Positions 8,755-17,696 of a stretch of 64,000 bases of DNA are shown piece after piece. This stretch comes from Temperatibacter sp965603205 (GTDB taxonomy: Bacteria; Pseudomonadota; Alphaproteobacteria; Sphingomonadales; Kordiimonadaceae). The notes beneath the pieces are model-generated. The model was not told the origin of the DNA, ran no database searches, and worked only from the letters and a program-made list of their open reading frames with translations. The first letter of the stretch is position 1; each line of letters opens with the position of its first letter. The stretch covers positions 32,206 through 96,205 of the forward strand of contig CBFDCC010000010.1 of the NCBI GenBank assembly GCA_965603205.1, in the 5' to 3' direction. Both the position numbers and the translations under genes were made by a program.

Positions 8755-9063
8755 ATGTTTGCTGTAATTTTAAGAATAATTTTGGTTCTTGCCCCTGTGC
8801 TAGGTCTGTTTTTCTGGCTACGGTGGCGCGCAAATAAATTAAAGGATGGCGTAGACTTAGATCATGAAGTCGCAAAGCTGAGGCGCCGTATTTTGGTTTT
8901 GCTATTGCTTGTGATACTCGCTGTGATCGGTATCAAGCTTATGGAAACTGAAAAGGGTGATGCGGGCGATATTTATACGCCAGCCCATATGGAAGACGGT
9001 AAATTAATTCCAGGCACCTTTGAAAAACCTAAAAAACCTGAGACTCCAGATGATGATGGCTAA
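8755..9063 (+). CDS. DUF6111 family small membrane protein
   Basis: 102 residues with two hydrophobic helices (residues about 2-22 and 46-61) separated by a short basic loop (RWRANKLKDG). A C-terminal tail contains YTPAHMEDGKLIPGTFE, the conserved end of DUF6111. The function is unknown. Its position between the NUDIX and cca genes is the typical place for this family in alphaproteobacteria. An AAGAGAT ribosome binding site precedes the ATG. Its last 14 bases overlap the start of cca. Confidence 0.82.
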   Translation: MFAVILRIILVLAPVLGLFFWLRWRANKLKDGVDLDHEVAKLRRRILVLLLLVILAVIGIKLMETEKGDAGDIYTPAHMEDGKLIPGTFEKPKKPETPDDDG

Positions 9064-10216
9064 ACCAGATTGGTTAGACTTAGCTGTTTGTAAGAAGACG
9101 CTTAATGCATTAGGCGCAGACAAGCTGCGTTTTGTTGGTGGCTGCGTGCGGGATACGTTCTTGAATTTGCCTATCATAGATATTGATGCCTGCACGCCCC
9201 TGTTACCCGAGCAAGTGATGAAATTATTAGGTGATGCCGGCATTAAGGCAATTCCTACGGGGATAGAACATGGCACTGTCACAGCATTTTATGATGGTCG
9301 CACGGTAGAGATCACAACATTACGGGAAGATATAAGGCCAATTGGTAACCGCCATGCAGATGTGGCCTTTACCGATGATTGGGACATTGACGCGCTGCGT
9401 CGTGATCTGACCATGAATGCTATTTATATGGATGGGCAGGGGGCTATCCATGACCCATTGGGTGGCTTAGATGATCTAAAGGCTGGAATCGTCCGCTTTA
9501 TTGGTGAGCCTGAGGTGCGTATCGGTGAAGACGCCTTACGCATATTACGCTTTTTCCGCTTCTACGCCCATTACGGCCAAGGTGAGATCAATGTGGAGGG
9601 GCTTCAGGCCTGTGAAAAACTGCGCGATAGTCTAAGGGGGTTATCTATCGAGCGTGTCCGTGATGAGCTTTTTAAAATATTAAAGGCGAGCGATCCTATC
9701 GCAGTTCTTACTTTGATGGAAACTAGCGGTATATTAGGCATTATTTTGCCAGAGGCCTCGTCAGAGGCGCATTCTATATCAAAGTTGCAGGATTTTATAG
9801 CCAGAGAGCCATCTGACATAGAGCCAATAGCGCGGTTGATAGCTCTATTGCCACCCACTGATAAAGTAATGACGAGCGTTGCGAAACGATTGAAACTCTC
9901 CAAAAAAGAGCAGGTCTTTATGCGCGGGGTTATCGCTGCTGTAAATCTATACGGTGGGACGGATAATCATAAATCACTACGGACGCTATATTATCATGGA
10001 CGCGATGCAGCAGTGAATGGCTGTATGCTGGCTGGTGGTGATGTGGATACGCTTTTGTCTATGGAGATGCCAGTTTTTCCAATTAAGGGAAAAGACCTGA
10101 TAGATCACGGCATGAAAGCAGGCCCTGAAATGGGAAAAACCCTCAAAGAGTTAGAGGCTAAATGGCTAGATAGCGCCGCGACGCTATCTAGGAATCAGCT
10201 GTTGGCTGAGATATAA
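9050..10216 (+). CDS. cca: CCA tRNA nucleotidyltransferase
   Basis: 388 residues from the first of three adjacent ATG codons (9050, 9053, 9056). An ATG at 9020 lies well inside DUF6111 and would add ten residues, so it is less likely. Class II nucleotidyltransferase motifs are present: RFVGGCVRDTFLNL, then the catalytic DID (IIDIDACTP), an arginine-rich RRDLTMNAIYMD, and a helical RFIGEPEVRIGEDALRILRFFRF segment. The enzyme adds or repairs the 3' CCA end of tRNA from CTP and ATP. It is translationally coupled to DUF6111. The stop is three bases from the stop of the convergent SYLF gene. Confidence 0.95.
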   Translation: MMMAKPDWLDLAVCKKTLNALGADKLRFVGGCVRDTFLNLPIIDIDACTPLLPEQVMKLLGDAGIKAIPTGIEHGTVTAFYDGRTVEITTLREDIRPIGNRHADVAFTDDWDIDALRRDLTMNAIYMDGQGAIHDPLGGLDDLKAGIVRFIGEPEVRIGEDALRILRFFRFYAHYGQGEINVEGLQACEKLRDSLRGLSIERVRDELFKILKASDPIAVLTLMETSGILGIILPEASSEAHSISKLQDFIAREPSDIEPIARLIALLPPTDKVMTSVAKRLKLSKKEQVFMRGVIAAVNLYGGTDNHKSLRTLYYHGRDAAVNGCMLAGGDVDTLLSMEMPVFPIKGKDLIDHGMKAGPEMGKTLKELEAKWLDSAATLSRNQLLAEI

Positions 10217-10219
10217 AGC

Positions 10220-10777
10220 TTATTTATTCAGCTTTTTACTCTTCCAATATTTAGTGCCTTGTAAGGTCGCTTGCAGTGCGAGGCCTGCTTTTGTCATTTG
10301 ATATACGGTTACACCGTCACCAATATCAACAGCGCCAGATTTTTCGCCGCCTTTTTTACCTGATTTAGCAGCAGCGTCCGCTTGGCCTGAGAAATCCCAT
10401 CCTTTATTAACGAAGCTATTGAAGGCATCTTTTGTGTGGAAGATAAATACAGCACGAAAATCTTTTACGCCGAGGCCAAGACCAACGCCAGCAGAGGCCA
10501 TTTTCATATAAGTGCGCGCGCCTGATTTATTATTAATCGCTACACCCTTGCCGCCACCTGCGCTGAGAAAAATAACATTCACGCCGATATTTGAGAATGT
10601 AGCATAACCATATGAGTTTTTGATTTGGTCTTCAGCAGATGATTCTTCACTATATAGGGCTGTTATGACCTCTGTGCTCATCGTGTCTATCTTAGCGCGC
10701 TTTTCAACAGAACCCGCAACGGCAGTCACACTAAGTGCTAATGAGATTAAGGCGGTTACAAAGATATTTTTAGTCAT
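10220..10777 (-). CDS. SYLF (Ysc84) domain lipid-binding protein, exported
   Basis: 185 residues with a signal peptide (cleavage near VAG-SVEK, residue about 22). The SYLF domain follows: YGYATFSNIGVNVIFLSAGGGKGVAI, then a MKMASAGVGLGLGVKDFRAVFIF core and a C-terminal VYQMTKAGLALQATLQGTKYW. SYLF domains bind phospholipids; bacterial exported members are poorly understood and probably periplasmic. AAAGAGGAA precedes the start. It is tail to tail with cca, and the last bases of the two genes sit in a small AAAGCT/AGCTTT hairpin that may serve both. Confidence 0.88.
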   Translation of the reverse strand: MTKNIFVTALISLALSVTAVAGSVEKRAKIDTMSTEVITALYSEESSAEDQIKNSYGYATFSNIGVNVIFLSAGGGKGVAINNKSGARTYMKMASAGVGLGLGVKDFRAVFIFHTKDAFNSFVNKGWDFSGQADAAAKSGKKGGEKSGAVDIGDGVTVYQMTKAGLALQATLQGTKYWKSKKLNK

Positions 10778-10811
10778 GTTATATTCCTCTTTGTTTTAGG
10801 ACGACGCATTA

Positions 10812-10905
10812 GCATCGCCTCGTAGTCACTCGGTACGGAAACAAGTTTCCTATTTATAGATAGCGAGCATGAGAGCGTACCGAACAAGTGTGAGGCGGTG
10901 ATCAT
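10812..10905. repeat. intergenic imperfect palindrome
   Basis: Between the SYLF gene start and the hemF stop, GCCTC..ACT.CGGTACG (10817-10837) is mirrored by CGTACCG..AGT..GAGGC (10876-10896). A perfect GGAAAC-AA-GTTTCC hairpin (10837-10850) is nested next to it. There is no T run, so it is not a simple terminator, though it may protect the hemF 3' end. It resembles a REP-type element, but no second copy was found by eye. Confidence 0.5.
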
Positions 10906-10926
10906 TCGCCGTTTCTAAAAAATAAA

Positions 10927-11811
10927 TCAGGGCCATTTGGCTTCTGGTGGTAAGCTCATTAAGATTGCTTCAACATTACCATCGGTTTTAAGGCCAAAGG
11001 TAGTGCCTCGATCATAAACAAGATTAAACTCAGCGTAATAACCGCGATATTTAAGTAAGGTCTCGCGCTCATCATCAGTCCAAGGCTCATTCATATGTCG
11101 ACGTACAAGTTGCGGGTAAATTGTGTCGAAAGCGAGGCCAACATCCTTTGTGAATGCGAAATCAGTATCCCAGTTACCAGTATTTAATTGATCGTAGAAT
11201 ATACCACCTTCGCCGCGTGCACATTTACGGTGAGGAATGTAGAAATATTCGTCACACCATTTTTTATACTTCGCGTAATAATCTGGATCATATTTATCGC
11301 AAGCTGCCTTAAATTCAGCGTGGAAATCGGCTGTGTCCTCTGTAACAGGCAGCGCGGCGTTTAAATCAGCACCGCCACCAAACCAACTTTTAGTCGTTAC
11401 AATGAAACGTGTATTCATATGCACGGCTGGTACGCGTGGGTTATTCATATGAGCGACAAGCGAAATACCAGCGGCTGAGAAGGACGGGTCTTCATCGGCG
11501 CCGGGAATATTTTTTGCGAATTCAGGGGTAAAGGTACCGTGAACCTGAGAGATATTAACGCCTACTTTTTCAAAGACACGGCCACCACGCATGATGGACA
11601 TAGTGCCGCCGCCGCCTTTGCTGCCATCGCTTTGGTTTGCACGGTCCCATGTCTTGCGCTCAAACCTACCAGCAGGGCGATCAGATAGCGTGCCAGTGGC
11701 GTCATCCTCAATAGATTCAAAACTTGCACAAATTTTATCGCGCAATTCCTCAAACCAATCTGCAGCTTTTTGTTTGCGTATTTCTATAGTGTCTTGTTGG
11801 CTCATGATCAT
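10927..11811 (-). CDS. hemF: oxygen-dependent coproporphyrinogen III oxidase
   Basis: 294 residues; HemF is about 300. The family core is unmistakable: GGGGTMSIMRGGRVFEKVGVN, FGGGADLNAALP, FKAACDKYDPDYY, then YFYIPHRKCARGEGGIFYDQLN. It converts coproporphyrinogen III to protoporphyrinogen IX using O2 in the cytoplasm, a step of heme synthesis. The start ATG at 11811 has a GAGAGA site; an in-frame ATG two codons later is possible. It is transcribed after trmL in the same direction and close to petABC, which needs heme for cytochromes b and c1. This clustering is common in alphaproteobacteria. Confidence 0.97.
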   Translation of the reverse strand: MIMSQQDTIEIRKQKAADWFEELRDKICASFESIEDDATGTLSDRPAGRFERKTWDRANQSDGSKGGGGTMSIMRGGRVFEKVGVNISQVHGTFTPEFAKNIPGADEDPSFSAAGISLVAHMNNPRVPAVHMNTRFIVTTKSWFGGGADLNAALPVTEDTADFHAEFKAACDKYDPDYYAKYKKWCDEYFYIPHRKCARGEGGIFYDQLNTGNWDTDFAFTKDVGLAFDTIYPQLVRRHMNEPWTDDERETLLKYRGYYAEFNLVYDRGTTFGLKTDGNVEAILMSLPPEAKWP

Positions 11812-11955
11812 GTCTCTCTGCTGATAAAATTTCTTGTGGAGCCAGTAGCATTAATATGTGTAGGGGTGCAATACTGGGTTATTTATATTTTTGAGTGTGT
11901 GCACCATCTTCCCTCAGTACTTGCAAGCCTATACATAACTGACAGCGCCTTAGTT

Positions 11956-12417
11956 TTAGCCTTTTGGAAATGAAGTTGTTTGCCTAAGTGCTTCACTTAG
12001 AACCATTGCACCTGCCATGGCGACATTTAAGCTTCTCATGCCTTTGGTCATTGGTATATAAACCCGCCCTTTAGATAGATCATGTATATAATCTGGTACA
12101 CCAGCCGATTCTCTACCAAGGAGTAATATATCATTGTCCTCGAATTTAAACTCGGGTAGGGCACTCGCGCCTTTTGTTGTTAGCAGTATGAGGCGCTTTG
12201 AATTATCATCACACCAAATTTTGAAATGATCCCAGTCAATATGGTGATGCAGTTCAACATGCTCTGCGTAATCCATAGCAGCACGTCGCATGGCTTTAGC
12301 AGAAAAAGGAAAACCACAAGGCTCTATAATATGAATAGCAACATCCATACAGGCACCAAGTCTAAGCAATGTGCCTGTATTTTGAGCAATGTCGGGTTCA
12401 AATAATGCTATATCCAT
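11956..12417 (-). CDS. trmL: tRNA (cytidine/uridine-34 2'-O)-methyltransferase TrmL
   Basis: 153 residues from the ATG at 12417, which has AAAGGAAAG just upstream and gives the canonical start MDIALFEPDIAQNTGTLLRL. A longer frame to 12462 adds 15 residues before it. SPOUT-fold knot motifs are present: LLLGRESAGVPDYIH and MRSLNVAMAGAMVLSEALRQ. The enzyme methylates the ribose at the wobble base of tRNA-Leu in E. coli. It is divergent from petA with a 323-base gap between them. Confidence 0.93.
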   Translation of the reverse strand: MDIALFEPDIAQNTGTLLRLGACMDVAIHIIEPCGFPFSAKAMRRAAMDYAEHVELHHHIDWDHFKIWCDDNSKRLILLTTKGASALPEFKFEDNDILLLGRESAGVPDYIHDLSKGRVYIPMTKGMRSLNVAMAGAMVLSEALRQTTSFPKG

Positions 12418-12620
12418 ATTGCTTTCCTTTGGTGCTCTACGTTTAGGTGGATTGTAAATCATGACTTTCTATCACGATGGCTAATTACGATATAGTGTAA
12501 GCATATAGGAAAAAGGCAAAAAAAAGGCAATGAATATAGATAAATCCTTGCCAATTTCAGCCTAACCGATTAAATAAAAGTCCATTCATTGGGCGTAGTG
12601 TGCCCTTTGTCGTGGGATTA

Positions 12621-12667
12621 TGTCTGATAAGTTACTGCTGTTGCTTGTATTACAGCGTTATCAGACA
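12621..12667 (+). promoter_or_regulatory. hairpin in the petABC leader; gap 12418-12740
   Basis: TGTCTGATAA (12621-12630) and TTATCAGACA (12658-12667) are a perfect 10-bp inverted repeat. An inner GCTGT/ACAGC stem (12637-12641, 12652-12656) lies within it, 73 bases before the petA start. No T run follows, so it is a structured leader or an operator rather than a terminator. Nothing else in the 323-base trmL-petA gap could be assigned except an A-rich tract (12509-12530). Confidence 0.5.
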
Positions 12668-12740
12668 AATCTGGTTGTAATTCATACGGTAGAAATAAGC
12701 TGGCCAAAGTGGCTATGTAAAATCTACTAGGGAAGATTAG

Positions 12741-13295
12741 ATGAGCACTAGTGAAAATACTCAAGGCACTGAAGAAGGCGTAAATCGCCGTGATTTTCTT
12801 CATGTGGCTACTGTAGGCGTAAGCGGTGTTGCCGCTGTCGGCGCTGTCTGGCCTTTCGTCCATCAAATGAACCCAGCAGCGGACACGCTTGCTCTAGGTT
12901 CTGTTGAGGTCGATTTGAGCTCGGTTGGTGAAGGCGAATCAATTGTAATTAAATTTCGCGGTAAGCCCGTTTTTGTGCGTCACCGCACAAAAGCAGAGAT
13001 TGAACAAGCTTTAGCTGATGATGCAGCTAGTCTTGCTGATCCACAGGGTGACGCTGAGCGTGTGACAGCAGGTAAAGAGCAATGGTTAGTTGTTCAGGGC
13101 CTATGTACGCACCTTGGTTGTGTACCGCTTGGCTCTCGTTCTGGTGATGACAAAGGTGAATTTGGCGGCTGGTTCTGCCCATGTCACGGTTCTCACTATG
13201 ATACATCTGGTCGTATCCGCAAGGGTCCGGCTCCACGCAATCTTGACGTTATGGAATATACATTCCTTAGCGACACATTGATTAAAATTGGTTAA
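12741..13295 (+). CDS. petA: ubiquinol-cytochrome c reductase, Rieske iron-sulfur subunit
   Basis: 184 residues. The N-terminus NRRDFLHVATVGVSGVAAVGAVW is a twin-arginine-like uncleaved signal anchor (RR at about 14-15). The two cluster boxes are intact: CTHLGC (Cys122, His124 ligands, Cys127) and CPCHGSHYD (Cys146, Cys148, His149). They hold the 2Fe-2S cluster that takes the first electron from ubiquinol in the periplasmic part of the bc1 complex. AGGGAAG precedes the ATG. It is the first gene of petABC, 13 bases before petB. Confidence 0.98.
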   Translation: MSTSENTQGTEEGVNRRDFLHVATVGVSGVAAVGAVWPFVHQMNPAADTLALGSVEVDLSSVGEGESIVIKFRGKPVFVRHRTKAEIEQALADDAASLADPQGDAERVTAGKEQWLVVQGLCTHLGCVPLGSRSGDDKGEFGGWFCPCHGSHYDTSGRIRKGPAPRNLDVMEYTFLSDTLIKIG

Positions 13296-13308
13296 GGGGC
13301 GCTAAATC

Positions 13309-14562
13309 ATGGGAGCTATTCCAGGTCCGGCTTACGAGCCTAAAAATTCAGTTGTGAAATGGGTAGACGAACGTCTTCCTATCTTTTCACTTATTCATGG
13401 GTCATTAGGCCCTGGCTACGCGGCACCGCGTAACCTAAACTACTGGTGGAACTTCGGTTCGCTTGCAGGTGTTTGTCTTGTTATTCAGTTGATAACAGGT
13501 ATCGTCCTTGCAATGCACTATACACCACATGTTGATATGGCATTTGATAGTGTAGAGCGCATCATGCGTGATGTGAACTATGGTTGGTTAATGCGTTATA
13601 TGCATGCTAACGGTGCTTCATTCTTCTTTATCGCAGTATATATCCACCTTTTCCGTGGTATATACTATGGGTCATACAAGGCACCACGCGAAATCCTTTG
13701 GATGCTTGGTCTTGTATTATTCCTGCTGATGATGGCTACAGCCTTTATGGGTTATGTACTTCCTTGGGGTCAGATGTCTTTCTGGGGTGCGTCGGTAATT
13801 ACAAACCTATTCTCTGCGATCCCGCTAGTGGGTGATAGCATTGTGACACTGCTTTGGGGTGGTTTTAGCGTTGATAATCCAACACTGAATCGTTTCTTTA
13901 GCCTTCACTATCTATTACCTTTCGTGATCACAGGTGTTGTTATCCTACACATATGGGCGCTTCACTTGCCGGGTTCAAATAATCCAACTGGTGTTGATAT
14001 TAAGACAAAGAAAGACGTTATCCCTTTCCATCCTTACTATACATCAAAGGATGCATTTGGCATGTTCGTGTTCTTAGCAGCTCTTAGTGCATTCTTATTC
14101 TTTGGGCCAAATGTTATGGGGCATCCGGATAACTATATTCCTGCGAACCCAATGGTAACGCCAGATAGCATCGTACCAGAATGGTATTTCTTACCTTTCT
14201 ATGCGATCTTGCGCTCTATCACTTTTGACCTTTTCTGGATTATCCCAGCGAAACTTGGTGGTGTGATTGCAATGTTCTCTGCGATCATCGTGCTCTTCTT
14301 CTTGCCTTGGCTTGATACAAGCAAAGTCCGCAGCCTGAAGTTCCGTAAGGTGTCTCAGATGTTCTTCTGGATTTTGGTTGCTGACATGGTGCTACTAACC
14401 ATCGTTGGTGGTAAGAAGCCTGAAGGTATCTATCCATTACTGGGCCTTGTTGGTACGATCTATTACTTCGGTCATTTCCTTGTTGTTATGCCAGTACTTG
14501 CACGTATCGAGAAAACCTTGCCGTTGCCAGAGAGTATCTCTGCTTCTGTGACAAAGAAATAA
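13309..14562 (+). CDS. petB: cytochrome b of the bc1 complex
   Basis: 417 residues, typical of alphaproteobacteria. It is polytopic with eight expected helices. Heme-ligand histidines are in MRYMHANGASFFFIAVYIHLFRG and in FSLHYLLPFVITGVVILHIWALH. The quinol-oxidation-site motif PEWY is in VPEWYFLPFYAILRS. It carries hemes bL and bH and the Qo and Qi sites in the inner membrane. It lies between petA and petC with short gaps and shares their transcript. No fusion to c1 is present. Confidence 0.99.
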   Translation: MGAIPGPAYEPKNSVVKWVDERLPIFSLIHGSLGPGYAAPRNLNYWWNFGSLAGVCLVIQLITGIVLAMHYTPHVDMAFDSVERIMRDVNYGWLMRYMHANGASFFFIAVYIHLFRGIYYGSYKAPREILWMLGLVLFLLMMATAFMGYVLPWGQMSFWGASVITNLFSAIPLVGDSIVTLLWGGFSVDNPTLNRFFSLHYLLPFVITGVVILHIWALHLPGSNNPTGVDIKTKKDVIPFHPYYTSKDAFGMFVFLAALSAFLFFGPNVMGHPDNYIPANPMVTPDSIVPEWYFLPFYAILRSITFDLFWIIPAKLGGVIAMFSAIIVLFFLPWLDTSKVRSLKFRKVSQMFFWILVADMVLLTIVGGKKPEGIYPLLGLVGTIYYFGHFLVVMPVLARIEKTLPLPESISASVTKK

Positions 14563-14579
14563 GTGAAGGGAAACATTAA

Positions 14580-15377
14580 ATGAAAACGTTTAAAAAGTTT
14601 GCTGTTGCCCTAACTGCTGTTGCAGCTATCGCAATGGGTTCAATCGGTGCTAACGCAGCAGGTGCGTCAAAGCACGCTGAACCTCAGGGTTGGTCTTTTG
14701 AAGGTGTCACAGGCACATATGATAAAGCCTCAGCTCAACGTGGATTTCAGGTGTTTCGTGAAGTTTGTTCTTCATGTCACAGTTTGAAGTACTTTAAATT
14801 CCGCAATCTATCAAAGCTTGGTTATCCTGAAGAACAGATCAAAGCTATGGCTGCTGAATATGAAGTTCAGGGTGATCCAGATGATGCTGGTGACCCTACA
14901 ATGCGTAAAGGTGCTTCCAATGATGCAATCCCAGCGCCATTCCCTAACGAGAATGCTGCCCGGTCTGCAAATGGCGGAGCATTTCCACCTGACTTGTCTT
15001 TGATCACAAAGGCGCGTCATGATGGCTCTAACTATACCTATGCATTGCTAAATGGCTACGAGGAAGCTCCTGCTGAATTTTCACTACCAGATGGTATGAG
15101 CTATAACCCATATTTCAAAGGCGATAAAATCGCGATGGCTCAGCCATTATTTGAAGATCAGGTTGAATATCAAGATGGTACAAATGCAAGCGTAGAAAAT
15201 ATGTCTCGCGACGTAGTAAATTTCCTTAGCTTTGTTGGCGAACCAGGCCTTGAACAGCGCCATAAAATGGGTGTGTTTGTTATGTTCATCTTGTTTATAC
15301 TGATTATTCTTTCATATCTTTCTATGAAGAAAATTTGGGCACCGATTAAACGCGGCGAAGACGTAATGCCTGACTAA
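14580..15377 (+). CDS. petC: cytochrome c1 of the bc1 complex
   Basis: 265 residues with a cleavable signal (near ANA-AGAS, residue about 27). The heme c site CSSCH is at residues 63-67, and the probable sixth-ligand Met is in DKIAMAQPLF. A C-terminal anchor (GVFVMFILFILIILSYLSM) is followed by KKIWAPIKRGED on the cytoplasmic side. It passes electrons from the Rieske protein to soluble or membrane cytochrome c. It is the last gene of petABC, and a terminator follows 23 bases after the stop. Confidence 0.98.
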   Translation: MKTFKKFAVALTAVAAIAMGSIGANAAGASKHAEPQGWSFEGVTGTYDKASAQRGFQVFREVCSSCHSLKYFKFRNLSKLGYPEEQIKAMAAEYEVQGDPDDAGDPTMRKGASNDAIPAPFPNENAARSANGGAFPPDLSLITKARHDGSNYTYALLNGYEEAPAEFSLPDGMSYNPYFKGDKIAMAQPLFEDQVEYQDGTNASVENMSRDVVNFLSFVGEPGLEQRHKMGVFVMFILFILIILSYLSMKKIWAPIKRGEDVMPD

Positions 15378-15400
15378 AGTCAGCTTATAAATAATACTTA

Positions 15401-15430
15401 AAAGGCTGCCTTGATTTGGTGGCCTTTTTT
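15401..15430 (+). terminator. terminator of petABC
   Basis: AAAGGCTGCC (15401-15410) pairs with GGTGGCCTTT (15418-15427) over 10 bp including two G-U pairs, followed by a T run. Confidence 0.9.
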
Positions 15431-15463
15431 GTGTCTAATTGACAAGAATATAAGGATTGAAAT

Positions 15464-15898
15464 ATGACTGACACACATTACAAATCATTAGAAAATATGT
15501 ATCTAGCGGCACCAATCAATAAAATATATCCGCCGATCATAGCCATATCACAAGGCACAGCGAATGTAAGTTTGATGGTAAAAGAAGATTACTTTCATAC
15601 AGCAGGGTCATTGCATGGATCTGTCTATTTTAAATTATTAGATGATGCTGCTTTTTTTGCAGCAAATTCTATTAATGAAGATGTATTTACCTTTACGGCT
15701 AAATTCACAACATCAATCAGTAAACCAGTCAGTAAAGGTAGAGTAACAGCCATCGGTAAGGTTGATAAGGTCGATGGTAAAAAGATATTCGCCTCATCTA
15801 TTATGTATGATGAAAACGATGATGAGGTTGCGCGTGGTGAAGGCCTGTTTTTACCCAGTAAATTACGTCTTGAGACAATCGCAGAATATGCCCTTTAG
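15464..15898 (+). CDS. hotdog-fold thioesterase, PaaI family
   Basis: 144 residues. The hotdog pattern of the PaaI branch is visible: GSLHGSVYFKLLDDAAFFAANS (catalytic-region helix with the HG motif at about residue 51-52), then FTFTAKFTTSISKPVSKGRVTAIGKV strands and a C-terminal VARGEGLFLPSK. Such enzymes hydrolyse acyl-CoA thioesters in the cytoplasm; the substrate is unknown. AAGGATTG lies before the ATG. It ends three bases before the end of the convergent MarR gene. Confidence 0.88.
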   Translation: MTDTHYKSLENMYLAAPINKIYPPIIAISQGTANVSLMVKEDYFHTAGSLHGSVYFKLLDDAAFFAANSINEDVFTFTAKFTTSISKPVSKGRVTAIGKVDKVDGKKIFASSIMYDENDDEVARGEGLFLPSKLRLETIAEYAL

Positions 15899-15901
15899 AG
15901 T

Positions 15902-16405
15902 TTATCTGTCTTCTTCAATATGAGAAATGACACTATCACGCTGGTCTTCATCAACAATATTGAGTAGCACTTCCCAAAAGTTAGCAACAGCCTCAGGGCC
16001 TGCCTTGCGGTAGGCGCGCGCTAACCGCTCTCGTTGTGTGCTAAAGAGGCTTGTTTCAAACTCTTTGCCTTTGTCCGTTAGGTATAACAAACGTTGACGG
16101 CGATCAGCCTTGCCTGTTTGTTGGATAATAAGTTCATCAGCAATTAATTGCCCTAAGACCCGTGACAGGCTTTGCTTGGTGATGCGTAGAAGGTTCAATA
16201 AACCAGACACACTGGTGCCCTCGTTACGGGCTACGAAATATAAGACCCGATGATGGGCGCGCCCATAGTTAGTCTTAGATAAAATTTCATCAGGATCAGA
16301 GGTGAAATCTCGGTAGGCAAAATATAAAAGCTCAATACCACGGCGCAATTCTTCTTCGCGTAGATATAGCGTAGGCTGGTTCGTTTTATTTTGCCATGAA
16401 CTCAT
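15902..16405 (-). CDS. MarR family transcriptional regulator, PetP-like
   Basis: 167 residues. The winged helix is clear: YFVARNEGTSVSGLLNLLRITKQSLSRVLGQLIADELI (recognition helix TKQSLSRVL) followed by the wing KADRRQRLLYLTDKG. A C-terminal helix mediates dimerisation. A MarR gene next to and opposite a branched-chain aminotransferase matches the PetP neighbourhood of alphaproteobacteria; no petR response regulator is here. It has an AAGGAA site. An inverted repeat 19 bases upstream may be its own operator. The ligand is unknown. Confidence 0.88.
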   Translation of the reverse strand: MSSWQNKTNQPTLYLREEELRRGIELLYFAYRDFTSDPDEILSKTNYGRAHHRVLYFVARNEGTSVSGLLNLLRITKQSLSRVLGQLIADELIIQQTGKADRRQRLLYLTDKGKEFETSLFSTQRERLARAYRKAGPEAVANFWEVLLNIVDEDQRDSVISHIEEDR

Positions 16406-16423
16406 AATTGCGTTCCTTAATAG

Positions 16424-16442
16424 TCATCTAAATTAAAGATGA
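16424..16442. promoter_or_regulatory. possible MarR operator between the regulator and ilvE
   Basis: TCATCT (16424-16429) and AGATGA (16437-16442) form an inverted repeat with a 7-base AT spacer in the divergent promoter region. The size and position fit autoregulation by a MarR dimer; binding is inferred only. Confidence 0.35.
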
Positions 16443-16570
16443 TGATAATAAGTCAGTGTTATTGACATATATTATAGCCAATGTTACGGATAGCAAGCTT
16501 AAATATAAAATATACTAAGCAAACTAGCTGGTATATATTGAAGTATATAATAAAGTTTTGGAGATGCAGT

Positions 16571-17449
16571 ATGTCGAGTCCTTCTTTTGATGATAGAGAT
16601 GGTAAAATATGGTTTGATGGCAAGGTGGTTGAATGGCGCGATGCCAAAGTCCATGTTTTGACCCATGCCCTACATTATGCCACGTCTGTTTTTGAGGGGC
16701 AGCGTGCCTATAACGGCGAGATCTTTGAATTAGAGGCTCATACTGATCGCCTATTTAGATCTGCCAAATATATTGGTATGGAAATTCCATTTGACCGCGA
16801 TACTATTAATCAGGCGTGTAAAGACAATCTAACTGAAAATGGACTAGTGAATGCTTATCAACGCCCCGTCGTGTGGCGCGGTTCAGAGCAGATGGGTATT
16901 AATACTAAGCTCACTAAGGTTCATATGGCCATTGCTTCGTGGGAGTGGCCGTCTTATTTCACGGCTGAAGCTAAACTGAAAGGTTTGCGCTTATGTATGT
17001 CAGATTGGCGACGCGCGGACCCAAAAACTGCTCCAATCCTTGCAAAATCAGCGGCAAACTATCCGATTTCCTGTATGTCTAAAGAGGCAGCAGAAGTAAA
17101 AGGGTATGATGACGCGCTACTCTTAGATTGGGAAGGTGATGTCGCAGAGGCAACAGGGGCTAATATCTTCTTTATTAAGGGTAATGAGCTTCATACACCT
17201 GAACTTAAATGTGTTCTGGAAGGCATCACCCGCCGTACAGTTATGGGATTAGCTAATAAGAATGGTATGACAGTGATCGAGCGAGCAATAAAACCCGAAG
17301 AGATGCCTGATTTTGAACAGGCATTCCTAACGGGTACTGCTGCTGAAGTGACAGCTCTTAGCGAGATAGAGGGCATTCAATATACCGTTGGTGACGCTAC
17401 ACAGAAGCTTATGGCTGATTATGAGGCATTAGTTGCCCGCCGTAAGTGA
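16571..17449 (+). CDS. ilvE: branched-chain amino acid aminotransferase
   Basis: 292 residues from the ATG at 16571, which has GGAG eight bases upstream. A frame reaching back to 16481 would add 30 implausible residues. Fold-type IV PLP aminotransferase features: HALHYATSVFEGQRAYNG, the PLP lysine in PILAKSAANYP, and WEGDVAEATGANIFFIKG. It transfers the amino group between glutamate and the keto acids of Leu, Ile and Val in the cytoplasm. A related D-amino acid transaminase is the alternative, but the HYATSVFEG start and the length fit IlvE. leuA lies 28 kb away. Confidence 0.93.
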   Translation: MSSPSFDDRDGKIWFDGKVVEWRDAKVHVLTHALHYATSVFEGQRAYNGEIFELEAHTDRLFRSAKYIGMEIPFDRDTINQACKDNLTENGLVNAYQRPVVWRGSEQMGINTKLTKVHMAIASWEWPSYFTAEAKLKGLRLCMSDWRRADPKTAPILAKSAANYPISCMSKEAAEVKGYDDALLLDWEGDVAEATGANIFFIKGNELHTPELKCVLEGITRRTVMGLANKNGMTVIERAIKPEEMPDFEQAFLTGTAAEVTALSEIEGIQYTVGDATQKLMADYEALVARRK

Positions 17450-17696
17450 GCATGTAAAGCACAGTTTAAATTAAACAGGCGCATGTAGGTTTTAGCTATG
17501 AAAAATAGACGGCTTGCACTGATTTTTTGCGTCCCTTTTTCATGTTTTTAGACTTGTCGATATGATATATCTAATTTATCTGCCATCTTTTCGCCTACCT
17601 TCTTGTCTAATATTAATAATTAGAGCATGAAATATGCGTTTTACTGTTTTACCTGCTGGCAGTTGACTGTATCTTATGCTAGAGCATGAGCAAGCT

